64,000 bases of DNA, from contig NC_037259.1 of the NCBI RefSeq assembly GCF_000002425.4, forward strand, positions 2,395,950 to 2,459,949. The letters run 5' to 3'. Below, in pieces: positions 25,801-38,709 of the stretch. Origin of the DNA: Physcomitrium patens (Eukaryota > Streptophyta > Bryopsida > Funariales > Funariaceae). The first letter of the stretch is position 1. Each line of letters starts with the position of its first letter. Under the pieces are notes generated by a model, which was not told the origin of the DNA, made no database searches, and saw only the letters and a list, made by a program, of their open reading frames with translations. Position numbers and translations under genes: made by a program.

Positions 25801-28800
25801 ATTTTGAAGGAAGCCGCTCCCCACTCACAAAATCGTATGCGGCATTCAACAGCGAAATTGAGAGCTCAGAGAAGTTCGTGAAATCAAACTTCCACTGTCG
25901 AAAAAGACACTTACATTTTCTACCATGATCTCCAGAAAGCAGGTAGGCAACCAAAGGCTGCGTATATGTGAAACATTGTAAAACGGCATTAACGAAGCAG
26001 CTGCACAGACCGAACTAACATTAACGCGATTGATGCATAATCAGGTTCACGTTGCGTTAGGTTCGTTAGCTTGACACACTACAAACAGAATATTCCACGT
26101 TACCACAAACCAAGCCCTAACAGGTCACTTTACTTTACCTACAAGGGCAGGAATATCAGAATAAATTTAGAAAAGCTCTAGTATTATTAATGCATCCTGA
26201 GATATCCGTTGGTAGTTGAAAGATCAGAAGTACCTGTTTCCACAATTCAGCAGACCACAAGGAAGAAATTCAATATTCGCGTCGAACAGCACTACAAAGT
26301 CGTCATAAGGAAATAATATCTGAGCAAAAAACAACACAACGAAGACCTTTAAAACGGAAGGAGAAAGAAGAAGAAGCAGAAGAAATTTTAATGCTTTTCC
26401 ATTTTTTTATTTTTTATAGAAATGACTCCCTACCTATGATACACTCAGTTCAACTCTCCATTTAAAAGAAAGACAGTGCTTAATTTTGCATGCATACCAA
26501 AAAATAAAACGAGGAAAAAAAGGAAATAAAAGAAAAAAGAAATCCTCGCGTAATTAATATTAACCGACGGCCAACAAAAGATTCCATAATACGCCAGTAG
26601 AAATGCCCCAGACACAATCTCTAACCAGACATCACCTACGAAATGTGTAGCACGACGGAGATTTAAGTAGCTATTAGAACATCTAAAGGGATACGCCAAT
26701 CCAAACTGTCTGCGTAAAAATCTACACTATGCCGCATAAAGTCTGCTTAATCAGAATTCTAAGACATCAAATAGAGCACCTGCATAAACCACAGGGTCAC
26801 AGGAGACGTTTGAGGAACAGCAACCAAATATGTCTACAAATGGGAATTTTAAGGCGCTATGAGTTAACAATAAAGGAATCATCGCCGTTGATATGGAACC
26901 GCTCCTTTACCTCATGAAAGGTGCAAGTTCTTACAGTTGGAATCCAAGCCACCTGCTTAATTCGCCCACCTTAACTGCGCACCACGTCTATCTTTAAAAC
27001 ACAAACGTTCTCTCTAGGAACTGGTTGCTCACAGATTTCAACAAAATATAAACCATGACCTCACGAACAAAACAATAAGATACCCCTGTCTAACATACCT
27101 TCTTAGGCTTCATGCGGCGTCCATCTTCTGACACAGTTGAGAACGTCTTCAGCAACGGACCCATTTGAGGAGAAACTGGGGCAGAATCTGAAACCGTAGA
27201 AATACCAAGTGTGGGTGCAGGAGAAAGAGCAGGCGAAAGTGATGGTGCTACAGATTCATCAACACTCGTATCACTTCTTGAGCTCCTTGGTGTGAGCACG
27301 TCAGAAAAATTCCGAAAATCTCCATTTGAGCTTTCAGGGCTGCTACTCGAATCAAGTCCGATACAGTCTTCCCTATGACCGTCATTCCAGTGCTTCACTT
27401 GGCATTCTCGAGAGCTGAAAAGACAAGAAAGCCTTAGCGAAAACCTTACAAACAGCATGGCTTGAGAAGGGAACACAATTGACATATCCTAGTTGCAAAC
27501 CAGCAACAACACATTAAAAACACCAAATAAAGCCGTGAGCACTAACAACTCCAAAACAAATAAATAAGAATACATTTTAATTAACTACGTTCTCACAGCA
27601 GTATAATGTTGACCCTGCCTTAATGATGACATCTCAAGAGGACAATGGACTCAATTATTGTGGCGCAACGGGCCAAAAGTACGCAATTAAAAGCGGATCA
27701 AGTACCAAATTGTTAGCATCCAGATTGGCATGAGGAAAATACAGAATTCCTTGTCTAGCGAACTCCAACAAATTGCCACCTGCTTTTACTCGTAATCCAA
27801 GAGGAGAAAGAAGAGGAATGTTTCTATCGACTAGTTTGGAGGAACAAAGCATGAACTTAGAACGACAAAATATACACTCAAGTATGAGTCCAGACTAATT
27901 TTCATCCGCTACAATAGTAAAAAATAATTCCCCATTGAGGGAATACAGTGTACACTGAATCATAACTTCCATCACTCATTTTACACTTTCATGACATAGG
28001 AAGTGAACACCTTCGAGGGATGTGCAACATTTCCTGAGCACTTAAAAGTGATCATCTGCGGTTTAGTTTTGAGAATTGGGTACTATGGGCATAAAGGCAG
28101 GATGAGAAAAATAAGAAAAAGAAATACCAGTAAAGTACGTCTTTGCATCTAGAACATCTTTGTTTCGTTCGTTTGGAACAAACACTGCAAATAAGGCCTT
28201 GGGTCCTTTTATGACTAATTTCCTCTGCTTCCATTCGCATATGCTCTCTTTCCTCGCCCAATGCTTTGGCTTGAGCTTCTAGCACAGCTTTCCTGCTGAT
28301 TTCATCTATCTCCGCCCATCTCTTCTTTTCCTCTTCCTCAGCTTCAATTCTCTTTCTTTCCGCATCTTCCGCAAGTCTATTTCTCTCTACCTCAGCTTCA
28401 ATTCTCTTCCTTTCCGCGTCCTCTGCAAGTCTCTTTCTCTCTACTTCAGCTTCAAATCTCTTTCTTTCCTCGTCCTCTGCAAGCCGCTTTCTTTCTACCT
28501 CAGCTTCAAATCTCTTTCTGTCAGCCTCTTCTGCAAGTCTCAGTCTGATATCGGTATCAGCTTTTGTCCTTTGCCTACGTTCTTCCTCCTCGGCTTCGGC
28601 TTGCTTTCTCCGGAGGACCTCCAACTCAGCCTGCTTTGTTCGATAATACTCTTCGGCTTGTTTAATTCGAAACTCATCCACTCCAACTCCTCTCCTTTCT
28701 TCAGCCCACTTTCTCCGTCGAACTTCTTCTTCGTCTTGTCTCCTAGGATACCGTACACCAGCACCATATACATGATCCTGCTGAAACTGTACACGCCTGG

Positions 28801-29092
28801 GGTAATCATTTCCTGCAGCTGGCTGGCTCCGATAATCGACTCTGTAATCAACTGGCCTCTGTTGAGCATCCTGTCTCCGACGAATGTACCCCTGCTGTCG
28901 ATTGTAATCCTCGTACGCTTTTTCAGCTCTCTCCTTTTCATCTCTAGCTAAGAGTTGGAATTTGATGAATTCGACCCTCCGGATTTCGCCTGACTGGACA
29001 TTCCACTGATACCAGCGCCAGAGTGTGACGCAGACTACGAACAAGGGGATGAAGACCACAGCCGGAATTGATACCTCCAACAGGTCCTGCAT
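22884..29092 (-). CDS. MYND-finger ubiquitin-specific protease (UBP15-19 group)
   Basis: Eleven exons in transcript order: 28128-29092, 27099-27414, 26234-26319, 25915-26000, 25603-25762, 25201-25324, 24495-24652, 24071-24155, 23632-23844, 23317-23378, 22884-23073. All junctions keep phase, giving 814 residues. The enzyme removes ubiquitin from proteins. An N-terminal membrane segment (about 8-27) is followed by a long charged coiled coil with four 18-residue repeats (186-257). The MYND zinc finger (302-339) is split by intron 1. The peptidase C19 domain starts near 428. The catalytic Cys is C457 in GLLNCGNSCF, the catalytic His is H712 in AHNGHYFC, and the acidic residue is in YRADD. The zinc ribbon is C582/C585 with C630/C633. 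A short SRSRS tail ends at the TAG. The full set of catalytic residues suggests an active enzyme. Which of UBP15-19 it matches best needs a tree. Confidence 0.92.
28322..28537 (-). repeat. 54-bp coding repeat, four copies, in the UBP coiled coil
   Basis: Four tandem units of 18 codons, each close to [18 protein letters not shown]. They encode residues 186-257 of the UBP protein. Phase and length are preserved, so copy number could change without breaking the frame. They lengthen a charged helix between the membrane anchor and the MYND finger. Confidence 0.85.
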
Positions 29093-31142
29093 CTAAACGC
29101 TTTCTTTCTTCCCCGCCTTCCCGGCATCAAGCCTTCTTCAGACGAGACATCGAACCTCATAAATCACCTCGAAAGCCCTATTTACTCGTATACGTTAGTT
29201 GAGTTAAAAACACATCTGAAATGCATACTAAAACTTCGGCAGCTGTGTCAGCTTCTTTCCATTGTCTAACCTAAGGCTAACCTGCTCAACAGCCAGGCTT
29301 TGAATTCCAAAGCTTGGATACTTCCATTGCACGTACTGCGCGAAACCAAGTGGAAACGAAGATTGAGCATCCAAACAGCACACCGTCCTGATCTTGAACA
29401 ACCATGTTGATAATGCTCGTGAAGTGGAGTCTATACCCTGAAGCTTGATAAAGAGACCCGCAAAAGAATTGATCTAATGGATAACAGCGCGAAAGCAGCA
29501 GAAGTGTTGCGCTCCCTAGGTGGATGAAGGTCTTAGAAATCACATCGAAGCTCTAAGAAGAAGTCTTCAGTGGCGTGGAAATGATACAACAGTGTACGTC
29601 TACTGAAATCGTAACAGCGCGTGCCGTTCACGGCTCAGACTCACTAGCCGCGGCTCCGGGAGGCAGCACCGCTCCTGCTCTTGAGCTGAAATGTTGCCTC
29701 CCTTTCAATCTTGCTGCAAAATGCTTCATAGCCATAACGCACTTCCGAGCAAATAAAAATCCGCCATCAGGAACCTTGAACGCCAATTTTGCATCAATTC
29801 AATTCCAATCCAATCGTACAACATACACAAAACCGCACAACTCGATTTACTTCCCAAGGAGCATCCTCATTAACACGAATGGCAGAATTAATGTCCTCAA
29901 TTGCAAAACGCTGGCAGATCAAGTCCGCCAGTTCCGCCGGCTTCCAACACCTCACCATAAGCGACGAACAACGTGAACGATATAAATTCCACTACAGCAG
30001 CTACGAAGATCCAACGCCAATTTCCATTACACCTTCTCCTAAACTCATGAAGCGCCGAAACGAACTAAGAGCAATCCCTCCGCAGTGGCGTACTCCGACA
30101 ACCTCATCAATTCTTCGTCACCAACACCTGCTGCAAGATATCCACACAACGCCTCAAATACACCTAAACTAGATTCCCCTATTACGAAAGCGAAAATAAC
30201 ATACAACGAACAAAAGAAACAAAAACAACAGAGTCCAAAAACCGAAAACCAGAACGAACGAAAGAACGAGACAATAAGTAAAATAAATAAATAAATAAAA
30301 TACAAGGTCGAAGATAGGTACCTGAGAAGCTAGAAACAACATGAATCGTCGAAGTGATGCGACCTTAAGCACAGTCATTGGATGCGAAGCAAGCGCAGGC
30401 ACCACCAACGCAAACCGAGAGGAGAGGCCTAAAAACTCGAGCTCGGGGTGAAGAGGAGTGAAAATGTTGAACGCGTCCGCCGCGGCCCGAGAAGGGGGGA
30501 CGGGCCGGCCCTCGGGGGACCCGGCCCGCGCTCTCGCTGGGTTCAAATGCAGTCCGGAGGGGGATACTGTTCACACTGTCATGGGACTTCATGTCTTTGT
30601 CATGATCATACCACGACAACTTTCAGGACTTTGCTTATATTTTTGTTTCTATCTCGATAAATACTTCTTTTTTTAAAACTGCTTTCAATGCGAAGTGATT
30701 TTATTCCTACTTTTTAATAAAACCTTTCTGAATTCATTGTACAGAATCATTGAATTGACTCATGATTTTAGTAGTAAAAATAGTTATTATTTCTTCCAAC
30801 AAGTAGAATTTTTCAAACGAATTATTTGGTTAGGAATGTGAATAGTATTGATATGATAAAATATCTAGTGTAAAGTTTCTTTATTCTTGGGAAAATTCAA
30901 AAACATAAGAATTTGGAATGGTTTTCAAATTTTCAGTTTCAAAATATGTGGGACTATAGGTTGCATTATATTCATTTCATATTTTATTTCATATTTTGAA
31001 TCTTTACTTCTTCTCTATTGAAATTTTTAACTGATTATTTTTAAGATGATAAAATTATAGGAAAAAATAAATAAAAAAATAAATCTATAATTATAATAGT
31101 AAAAATACAAGCATCTAAATAAATGTACATGCATATTATATG
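29093..31142. other. 5' flank of UBP with a GC-rich island; then AT-rich spacer
   Basis: 29093-30680 has gene-like composition and probably holds the UBP 5' UTR and promoter. A sharp GC- and CpG-rich island sits at about 30440-30560. On the minus strand a possible non-coding first exon could run from the island to a GTACC donor near 30321, but its acceptor is not clear. Open frames on both strands here are short and match nothing. Beyond 30680 the DNA is AT-rich again. Confidence 0.45.
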
Positions 31143-31170
31143 CATATATATATATATATATATATATATT
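31143..31170. repeat. (TA)n microsatellite beside MITE-like copy 2
   Basis: A TA run directly left of the second MITE-like copy. Another TA run (about 31374-31391) lies just to its right. Confidence 0.85.
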
Positions 31171-31345
31171 GGCATTGCTAATTTCACCAAATAAAATTGT
31201 TAGTGTCATCACAATCTGCCACCCACTCTCTCTATATATATTTTTTTAAATTTTAATCAAAAAATTGTTCAATCAAATGGTTTGAAATATATTATACAAA
31301 AGGTGGCATGTGGTAGATAGAGATTGAGGTGTTGTCATCAATATT
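31171..31345. mobile_element. MITE-like element, copy 2
   Basis: Begins GGCATTGCTAATTTCACC and carries the same interior as the copy at 4780: the CACAATCTGCCACCCACTC segment, then ATCAAATGG, then AGGTGGCATGTGGTAG. It ends with GAGGTGTTGTCATCAATA, the degraded inverted end. It is slightly longer than copy 1 because of about 20 extra bases near the left end. It is non-coding and bordered by TA tracts on both sides. Confidence 0.5.
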
Positions 31346-32089
31346 CTTTTTATCTCTCTTTATTTCTCTCTCTCTATATATATATATATATAATATTATC
31401 TACATAAAGCATATTTTCTTATAGGTTTTATTAATCCAATTTCATATCAATATAATTTTTTTTCCTTTATAACATTTATTTGTTATTGATTACATAAATC
31501 AAACTTATTATATAAATCTTTTATATTTTAAAGATATGTTTAAAATTATACTTTAGTGATTGAATTTGAATAAATATGAATCTTTATTAAATTATCAAGA
31601 TATACATTAATAGATTAAAAAATAACAAACTTTTTTAAAAACTAAAAAATATGATTTATCAAATATTGATAATATTTTTGTAGCATCTAAAAATAAATAT
31701 TATATATTCTTGATATAATGGTTTATTTAGTAGAGAATTTTTTTTATAAATTATACCTCATCAAAATTATTTGTAAGATAAGTAGGACACATTATAACAA
31801 AATAATCAAATAATATATATATATATATAATACATGGCTCTTAAAAAATACCTTAATCAAAAATTATATATTAATACATCTTTTAAAAAAATATACAAAA
31901 AAAATATATATATAATAAAAATTTTAAATTTTAAAAAGTCTTAGTATATATTTTAAAATATAAAATATTTAAGCTAATACATGCTTTATAATAAATAAAA
32001 ATATATTAAAAGAAAGTTTTTAAAATTAATTAAGAAAAAAATTAAAATAATATTAAAATATATTAAGAAAAAATTGATATATCACACAC
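31346..32089. other. AT-rich spacer
   Basis: AT-rich, with no coding or RNA feature. It ends at the target site of the chromovirus. Confidence 0.7.
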
Positions 32090-32094
32090 CATAA

Positions 32095-32635
32095 TGTCAC
32101 AAATATACTTATAGTTACTTAGATAACATGAATAGATAGAAGTAGGTAAAAGTAGATTAACTTGATAATATCTTATTGAAAAGCTTCATAAAAGCTTTAT
32201 AGACATGGTTTCTCTTTTATACATATCTATAAGTAATTAATAAGTTAGAAACTTGGCCAATAAGTTAGCATGTGTCACATATATTAGTAGCTTGGGGTAC
32301 AAACTAATGATGTAGTGTACTTATAAGAAACTTGTCTTGTAAGTTAAGACATGTATCTTATAAATTGGATACATGTTGGAAGTCCTATAGAATGATGCCA
32401 CATAGCTCTTAGATAGATAGTATATATAGAGGCAAGAGTGAAGTCTTTTTTATTCTTGTCAACTTTTTTTTTACTTATAGTCTAATTTTAAGAGTCTCTA
32501 ATTTTTTAGTATTTAGCAATAGCTATTTCAGATTTCTAATTGAATACGTTTTTTTATTTCTAATTTTTCATCTTTCTTTGATTCATTTGTCACTTATTTA
32601 TGTATCTTCTTTGAGTTCTTGTCCTTAATAAATTG
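32095..32635 (+). repeat. 5' LTR of chromovirus copy 1
   Basis: Begins TGTCACAAATATAC and ends near GTCCTTAATAAATTGACA. It contains the shared promoter-like element TAGTATATATAGAGGCAAGAG (about 32419-32440). It matches the 3' LTR and the other LTRs in this window, with many differences. Confidence 0.8.
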
Positions 32636-33748
32636 ACAAGAATATTAATTTATTGTTCTTGCCTTATTTTTAGAAGTGAGTGGATTACCCCATTTCTACT
32701 ATTATATATATAAAATTATGAATTACCCACCTTGTACTAATATTTACTTTTTTAACACTGATTTTTTTTTCTTAAAGAAAGAAGATTACCTCTCTTTATG
32801 AAAATTTTCATTTGATATCAAAGATTGTGGATTACCTTCCTTTAATTTAACTTGTAGATTTATTAATTTGTTTCAAATGGAAGGAAAAATCATGGATGCT
32901 ACAATTGATAGAAGTGAGAATAGATTTGTAATTATTGCGGATCTTCACAAGCTTGTCAACACTCTTAGGATAGAAATTTCACACATCACAAATATCAACT
33001 ACAAAAGCACTATTCCTATGCCTAAAGAAAATATCAAAAAGTTGTGTAGTTAAGGGAAGCAAGTAAATTGATCTCACAACCAAATCTAATAAGTCTTGCT
33101 TTAATAAACATAATAGAAGCAAGGATTAATATATACAAGAAGTTTAATGGAACATAATCAAAATTTCAAGGATTTCTATAACATGTCAAGTTCTATCTAA
33201 GATTGCATCCCTTCCAATATCCTAATTGATTTATTCAAGTTAGATTCATAAACACACTTCTATCTCAAAGTGTTCTCTCTTGATTTGTACCTTTGATGGA
33301 AAAGGATTAAAGACTCTTTTATGGTTTGATTTAATTCTTAAAAGTGTTTACAATCACATTTAGAGAAAGTGATTGAAAAAAATAATAGAAATTAAGTTTT
33401 TATTTTTATAACAAAGATCACAATTAGCCATGATATATACTGCTAAATTCCAAAACCTTACTTGTAATATGGACCCAAATAACAAAGCTCTTATCAATTA
33501 TTTTTGAGAAAATCATAAACTTATTTATTAAAGCCAAAACCAATGCAAATTGATATGGTGCATTTTAAACCTCTCATTGAGTAAGAAAAGACTTGATGTT
33601 GTTGAGAGGATTTGTACTTATATTAAGGAGAAGCTAAGCACATTGCTCAATATTATCCAAAGAAATAATACAATTATAAAATAAAGAGCATAGGTGATAG
33701 AAAAGATAATGTGACAAAAAACAAGTTTTTTCAGCTATAATAGGAGCC

Positions 33749-35196
33749 ATGTTGTTGGAATCATGTGCAATATCTAGTAAAGATCCTATGTTCTTTTCAA
33801 AATCTTCACCCTATTTTACAATGGATGTGTACTTAAGACCTAAAAATCATAAAGTCTTTATTTTATTAGATTCAAGAATCTTAACTTGTTTTATAGACAA
33901 AGACTTTATCAAAAAACAAAAAATAGCTTTAATTAAAAAAACTAAACTTGTATACATAAAAGTCATGAATGATCAATAAATATCTTTTGAAGATATCATC
34001 TATGAGGAATTAAAGATAATAATAGCATAGTAATATTTAATATAATAAGATCTTCCTTCAATTCAATTATTTTAGGATTATCATAGTTAAAAAAATATAA
34101 TCCTCAAATAAATTAAATTTCTTGTAATTTTGACTTTTCTTGTAATTTAATCCAAAATTTTGTTAGTCAAGTAAAAATACATAAGTTTAATAAATCCAAA
34201 TTACTACTAATAGGTGCAAGAGCTTTCATGCATACACTAAAAGAATGATCATTTTTTGCTATATATGTCAGGCCTATTTTATATGGTGAAAAGATATCAA
34301 ATAGTATTCTTAATCAATATCAAAATTTCTAGGATGTTTTTGAAAAAAAAAATGCAAATATTCTTCTAGATCATTGATCCTATAATTGTTCAATTGATCT
34401 TCAGAAGGAGCTCAAACTCCATTCGGATTAATTTACAGCTTATCATAGAATGAATTGGCTACATTAAAAGAATATATTAAGAAGAATTAGGCTAAGAACT
34501 TCATATGCCATTCAAAATCTCTAAAAAAAGCTCATATCTTATTTGTAATGAAAAACAATGCATCTTTATAGATATATATAAGCTACCAAAGACTTAACAA
34601 GTTCATAATCAAAAATAAATATAATTTTTTTCTCATTTCAAGACTTCTTGACCAATTCAATCAAGGAAAAATATTTATAAAAATAGATCTATAAAGAGCC
34701 TAAAATTTGATATACATAAAAAATAAATAAATAAATAAATAATGACTTGAATTAAGTATGGATATTTCAAATATAATGTTATGTAGTTTGGACTGACAAA
34801 TGCACCAATTGCTTTTCAACATCTAAAAAATGATGTCTTTTGTGAATTTCTTGATGACTTTATTGTTTATTATCTAGCTAATATCTTAATCTATTTTAAA
34901 AACATTAAAGAATATGAACTTCATATTTGTCATGTGTTACAAAAACTAAGAGATGTAGGATTATATATAAAGATGGAAAAGTATATATTTTATACTGTTC
35001 AAATTGATTTTTTGAAATACATCATTTTAGATGATGGCCTTATGATGGATGCTAAGAAGGTTTAGATTATCATATATTGAAAGATCTCAAAAAAAATCAA
35101 TGATGTATAATATTTTTAAAGATTTGTTAATTATTATAAAATCTTTATCAAGAATTTTTTTTAAAATTATGGTTTTTTTTATATGCTTGACATATG

Positions 35197-35235
<39 letters not shown>

Positions 35236-35640
35236 TGAGTTAAGCAAAGAAGTTGTTGTATCTTTTGAAGCATTAAAGAAAACATTTATTTTTGCACTTT
35301 GTCATAATATTAAGACTAGCTGCTCTTGTGACAAGTTAGATTATTATAAGCTTGGATCATTTTTTTATTTATGAACAAATCAATCTTGTTACCTATCAAT
35401 TATATCTATTGAAGCCTATAAAGATCCATCTTATATTCCACATGTCTTTTCTTGAGCCATATAAGATAAAGAATATCTTAGAAAGAAGAAAAATACCACC
35501 TCTTCTTATTGAAGTGGATAATAATAAAGAATTTGAAGTAGAAGAAGTCTCACATTCAAGGCAACACCAAAATATGTTGGAATATCTTAGTCATTAGCAT
35601 AGATATGATATTAGTGAATACACATAGAAGCTAGCAAAGA
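33749..35640 (+). pseudogene. broken gag-pol of chromovirus copy 1
   Basis: Only pieces remain readable. There is a protease piece with FTMDVYLRPKNHKVF and LLDSR. Reverse transcriptase pieces include LTNAPTAFQH-like sequence and FCEFLDDF. The piece at 35352 carries the integrase tail (IFHMSFLEPYK-like) and a chromodomain start (NMLEYLSH, then RYDISEYT). A 37-base A run at 35197-35233 interrupts the region between them. No intact enzyme is encoded. Confidence 0.75.
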
Positions 35641-36271
35641 AACTTGCAAATACAGCAAAAAAGATTGATACTTTCCATTAACAATACCTATCAAAACCAA
35701 AATAAAGGATAGTAAATCTTTGCTAGAAAAGAACTATAGTTTAGAAAAGATTGCATTCAACCTTCTATCTTTGTTTATAATTTCTATGTATTTGTGGCAT
35801 AAAGAAGATAGAGAATCAACAATCAATAGATTCAACTTAAGAGCCATCATTTGCTGACTTAGTAGACAAAACATTGTTATTATCACAACCTTCGAGATGA
35901 TGTAATTGAAATGAAGACCTTCAAGAAGGATATGTTTATTTTTTAATAGATGGTGAAATATAATGCATTTTTTATCACAAATTTGGAAGAGACTTCTAAT
36001 ATTTGGTGATTTTATTAGATGTAAAAATGACTCATAATGGTATTACAAATATTTTATTTGAAGAAAGTTATAAAGGCTTGAATAATAATCAAATAATAGG
36101 GTGGTCTTTCCACCTTAAAATAAAACATTATTGGTGATTGAGAGGTCTTATCAACTACTTTCAAAAGAAATAACAATCAAAATATGTGATAAATACAATT
36201 TGTCACATCTTAGACTTCTTCAAGATGTGATTACCACTCTTTGTGGAACTTGTTCCTAGAAGAGGAGATAA

Positions 36272-37358
36272 TGCCAAAAATATATCTATAGTTACTTAGA
36301 TAATATGAATAGGTAGAAATATATAAAAGTAAATTAATATAATAATATCTTATAAAAAAACTTCCTAAAAGCTTTATAGACATGGTTTCTCCTATATACA
36401 TATCTATAAGTAATTAATAGGTTAAAAACTTGGCCAACCAGTGTCACAGACATACTCATGTAAGTCAATAATTACATATACAAATAGGTAGAAGTAAGTA
36501 AAAGTAGGTAAAAGTAAGTTAATTCTATAGTATTTGATATGGAAGCTTCCTAGAAGCTTCATAGATACTATTTTTATTTTATAGGTGTCTTTAATTGACT
36601 TTTTGGATTAGAAACGTGGTCAACAAGTTGGCCATGTGCCACACATGTTGTTAGCTTGAAGACCAAGCTAACTATGTGGCCCACACGTAGAAAAACTTAC
36701 CTTGTAAGTCAAGGCATGTGTCCTACAAAGTCAACACATATTAGAAGTCCTATAGAACGTCACCACGTAGCCACTAGTTAGATAGTATATATAGAGACAA
36801 GAGTGAAGCTTTTTTCACTCTTATCAACTCCTTTCTTGCTTCCAATCTAGTTTCAAAGATATCTAGTTTTCTTGTCTTTTGGCAATAGCCATTCTAGTTT
36901 CTCTTTCAATATACTTACTTGTTTATTTATATTTTGTTACCTTTCTTTGAGTGAAGGCTCACTTGTCTAAATTACTTTTTCATCGAGTTCTTGTCCTGGA
37001 CAACAAGTTAGCTATGTATCACATGTATTAGTAGCTTGGAGTATAAGTTAATGATATGGTGCATTTATAGGAAACTTGTCTTGCAAGTTAAGACATGTGT
37101 CTTATAAATTGGATACATATTAGAGGTCCTATAGAATGTTGCCACATAGCTCTTAGATAGATAGTATATATAGAAGCAAGAGTGAAGCTTTTTTTACTCT
37201 TTTCTTGCTTATAGTCTAATTTCAAGAGTTTCTAGTTTGTTAGCCTTTGGCAATAGTTATTTCAATTTTTAATTGAATATATTTTTTTTATTTCTAGTTG
37301 TAATCTTTCTTTGATTTATTTTTCACTTGTTTATCTTCTTTGAGTCTTGTCCTTGACA
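36272..37358 (+). repeat. 3' LTR of chromovirus copy 1, interrupted by a solo LTR
   Basis: The host LTR runs from 36272 to 36441 and continues from 37003 to 37358. Joined in order, the two parts match the 5' LTR at 32095. The break falls within the AACTTGGCCAA..AAGTTAGC stretch. Confidence 0.8.
36442..37002 (+). mobile_element. solo LTR nested in the 3' LTR of copy 1
   Basis: 561 bp, starting TGTCACAGACATAC and ending TTGTCCTGGACA. It is flanked by ACCAG (36437-36441) and ACAAG (37003-37007), a 5-bp target duplication with one change. Five bases is the usual duplication size for Ty3/gypsy elements. No internal region is present, so the inserted element was reduced to one LTR by recombination between its two ends. 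Confidence 0.85.
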
Positions 37359-37363
37359 CACAA

Positions 37364-38678
37364 TGGATTAGCAAAAAGTAATGTTGAAGCATGAAATTAT
37401 AAAAAAATAATTTAATAATCATTAAGATTTAAAATCAAGTTGTATATATTTATAAAATTATTTTTATAAATGAATCATTAAAAATTTTGAATAATTTGTA
37501 AAATTATGAATAAATTATAAATATACAAAAATTCATAGAATTATAAGATTTTATTTCTATATCTATACCAAGATTTTTATATGTGCTTCTATCGTAAAAA
37601 TAATTTTATACAAGTAAATATTTATAATAAAAATTAAAATTGAAGTGCAAGTAGCAATTTATAACTTATTCTTTATTTAATTAAGATTAATTTTATTGCA
37701 ATTAATTTAGCAACTATATGATTATAGTAAATGATTTTAATATGAATATATTAATATATTTGAATATATATTTAATAATTAAAATCAACAAGTCTTTATT
37801 TTTTTAATAATATAATATATAATATATATATAAGTATTTGTATCAATTATCTAAATTAGAAACTAATTGATCAAATTTATATTTAAATATAAGTTTCATT
37901 ACAATTAAAAAAAATCAAACACTAATTTTAAAAAAATGTGTCATAATAAGATCATTATAATTCAATTTGGGATTATATATTTAATTTGGAAATATTAATA
38001 TATAAAAGATCTATGTTTTTTAATTCAAATAAAACTTTTATGAAAAATAATGATGGTCTTTATGATTATTGAATAAATTAATTTATAACTGAATTATTAA
38101 TACTTAGAAAACTAAAATACAACATTATATAAAATAAACACTTAAATTTATATTATCAAAGATTTATAAAAAAAAATTACATATTTTTCAATGCAGTAAT
38201 AAATAAGAGTTTAATTCTATTCAATCTAAATATATAATTCTTTAGAAGATACCAAATAAAATAACTAAACAGTTTTTAAAATTATAAATATAAGTATATA
38301 AAAAATATTCACAATGTGTCAAAAAGTAATAATAATTTAGGAGTAGAAATTATCAAAAGTTCTTACAAATAATATAAGACATTTGTTCTTTATCGTCTAT
38401 TTCTATTATTTTTCCAAAATTTCTTCAAAAATCACATATCATTGTTTGTGTTAGAATTTCAATATTGACAATATTTACATAATTATAAATTGATAAATAG
38501 TCTTACTAACAACTAAGTAATTTGATTCTTATATAGAAATAAACTATAATAAAAAAGTATTCTTATCTTACAATTAGTATACTATGGATGATCTTAAAAT
38601 TATTACGTAATATTATAGAGTTATAATAGGTAATAAATACTAGAATAGTAATACCTCCATACATAAATACACATTATG

Positions 38679-38709
<31 letters not shown>

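Larger units (their letters stand above)
32095..37358 (+). mobile_element. decayed chromovirus (Ty3/gypsy LTR retrotransposon), copy 1
   Basis: The 5' LTR runs from 32095 to about 32635. The 3' LTR begins at 36272 after a purine-rich tract, is split by a nested solo LTR, and ends at 37358. Flanking 5-mers CATAA (32090-32094) and CACAA (37359-37363) look like a diverged target duplication. Internal order: gag remnant (from about 32868), aspartic protease (33749-33979, DSR where an active enzyme has DSG), reverse transcriptase fragments (about 34780-35060, with YLAN in place of YLDD), then integrase C-terminus and chromodomain (35352-35640). RNase H and the integrase core appear to be deleted. 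Many stops and frameshifts make it inactive. CG dinucleotides are scarce, as in old methylated repeats. Confidence 0.85.

Noticed and set aside
35049-35243. Plus-strand frame ending in a poly-Lys run
   Set aside because: The Lys run is the 37-base A tract inside a dead retroelement.
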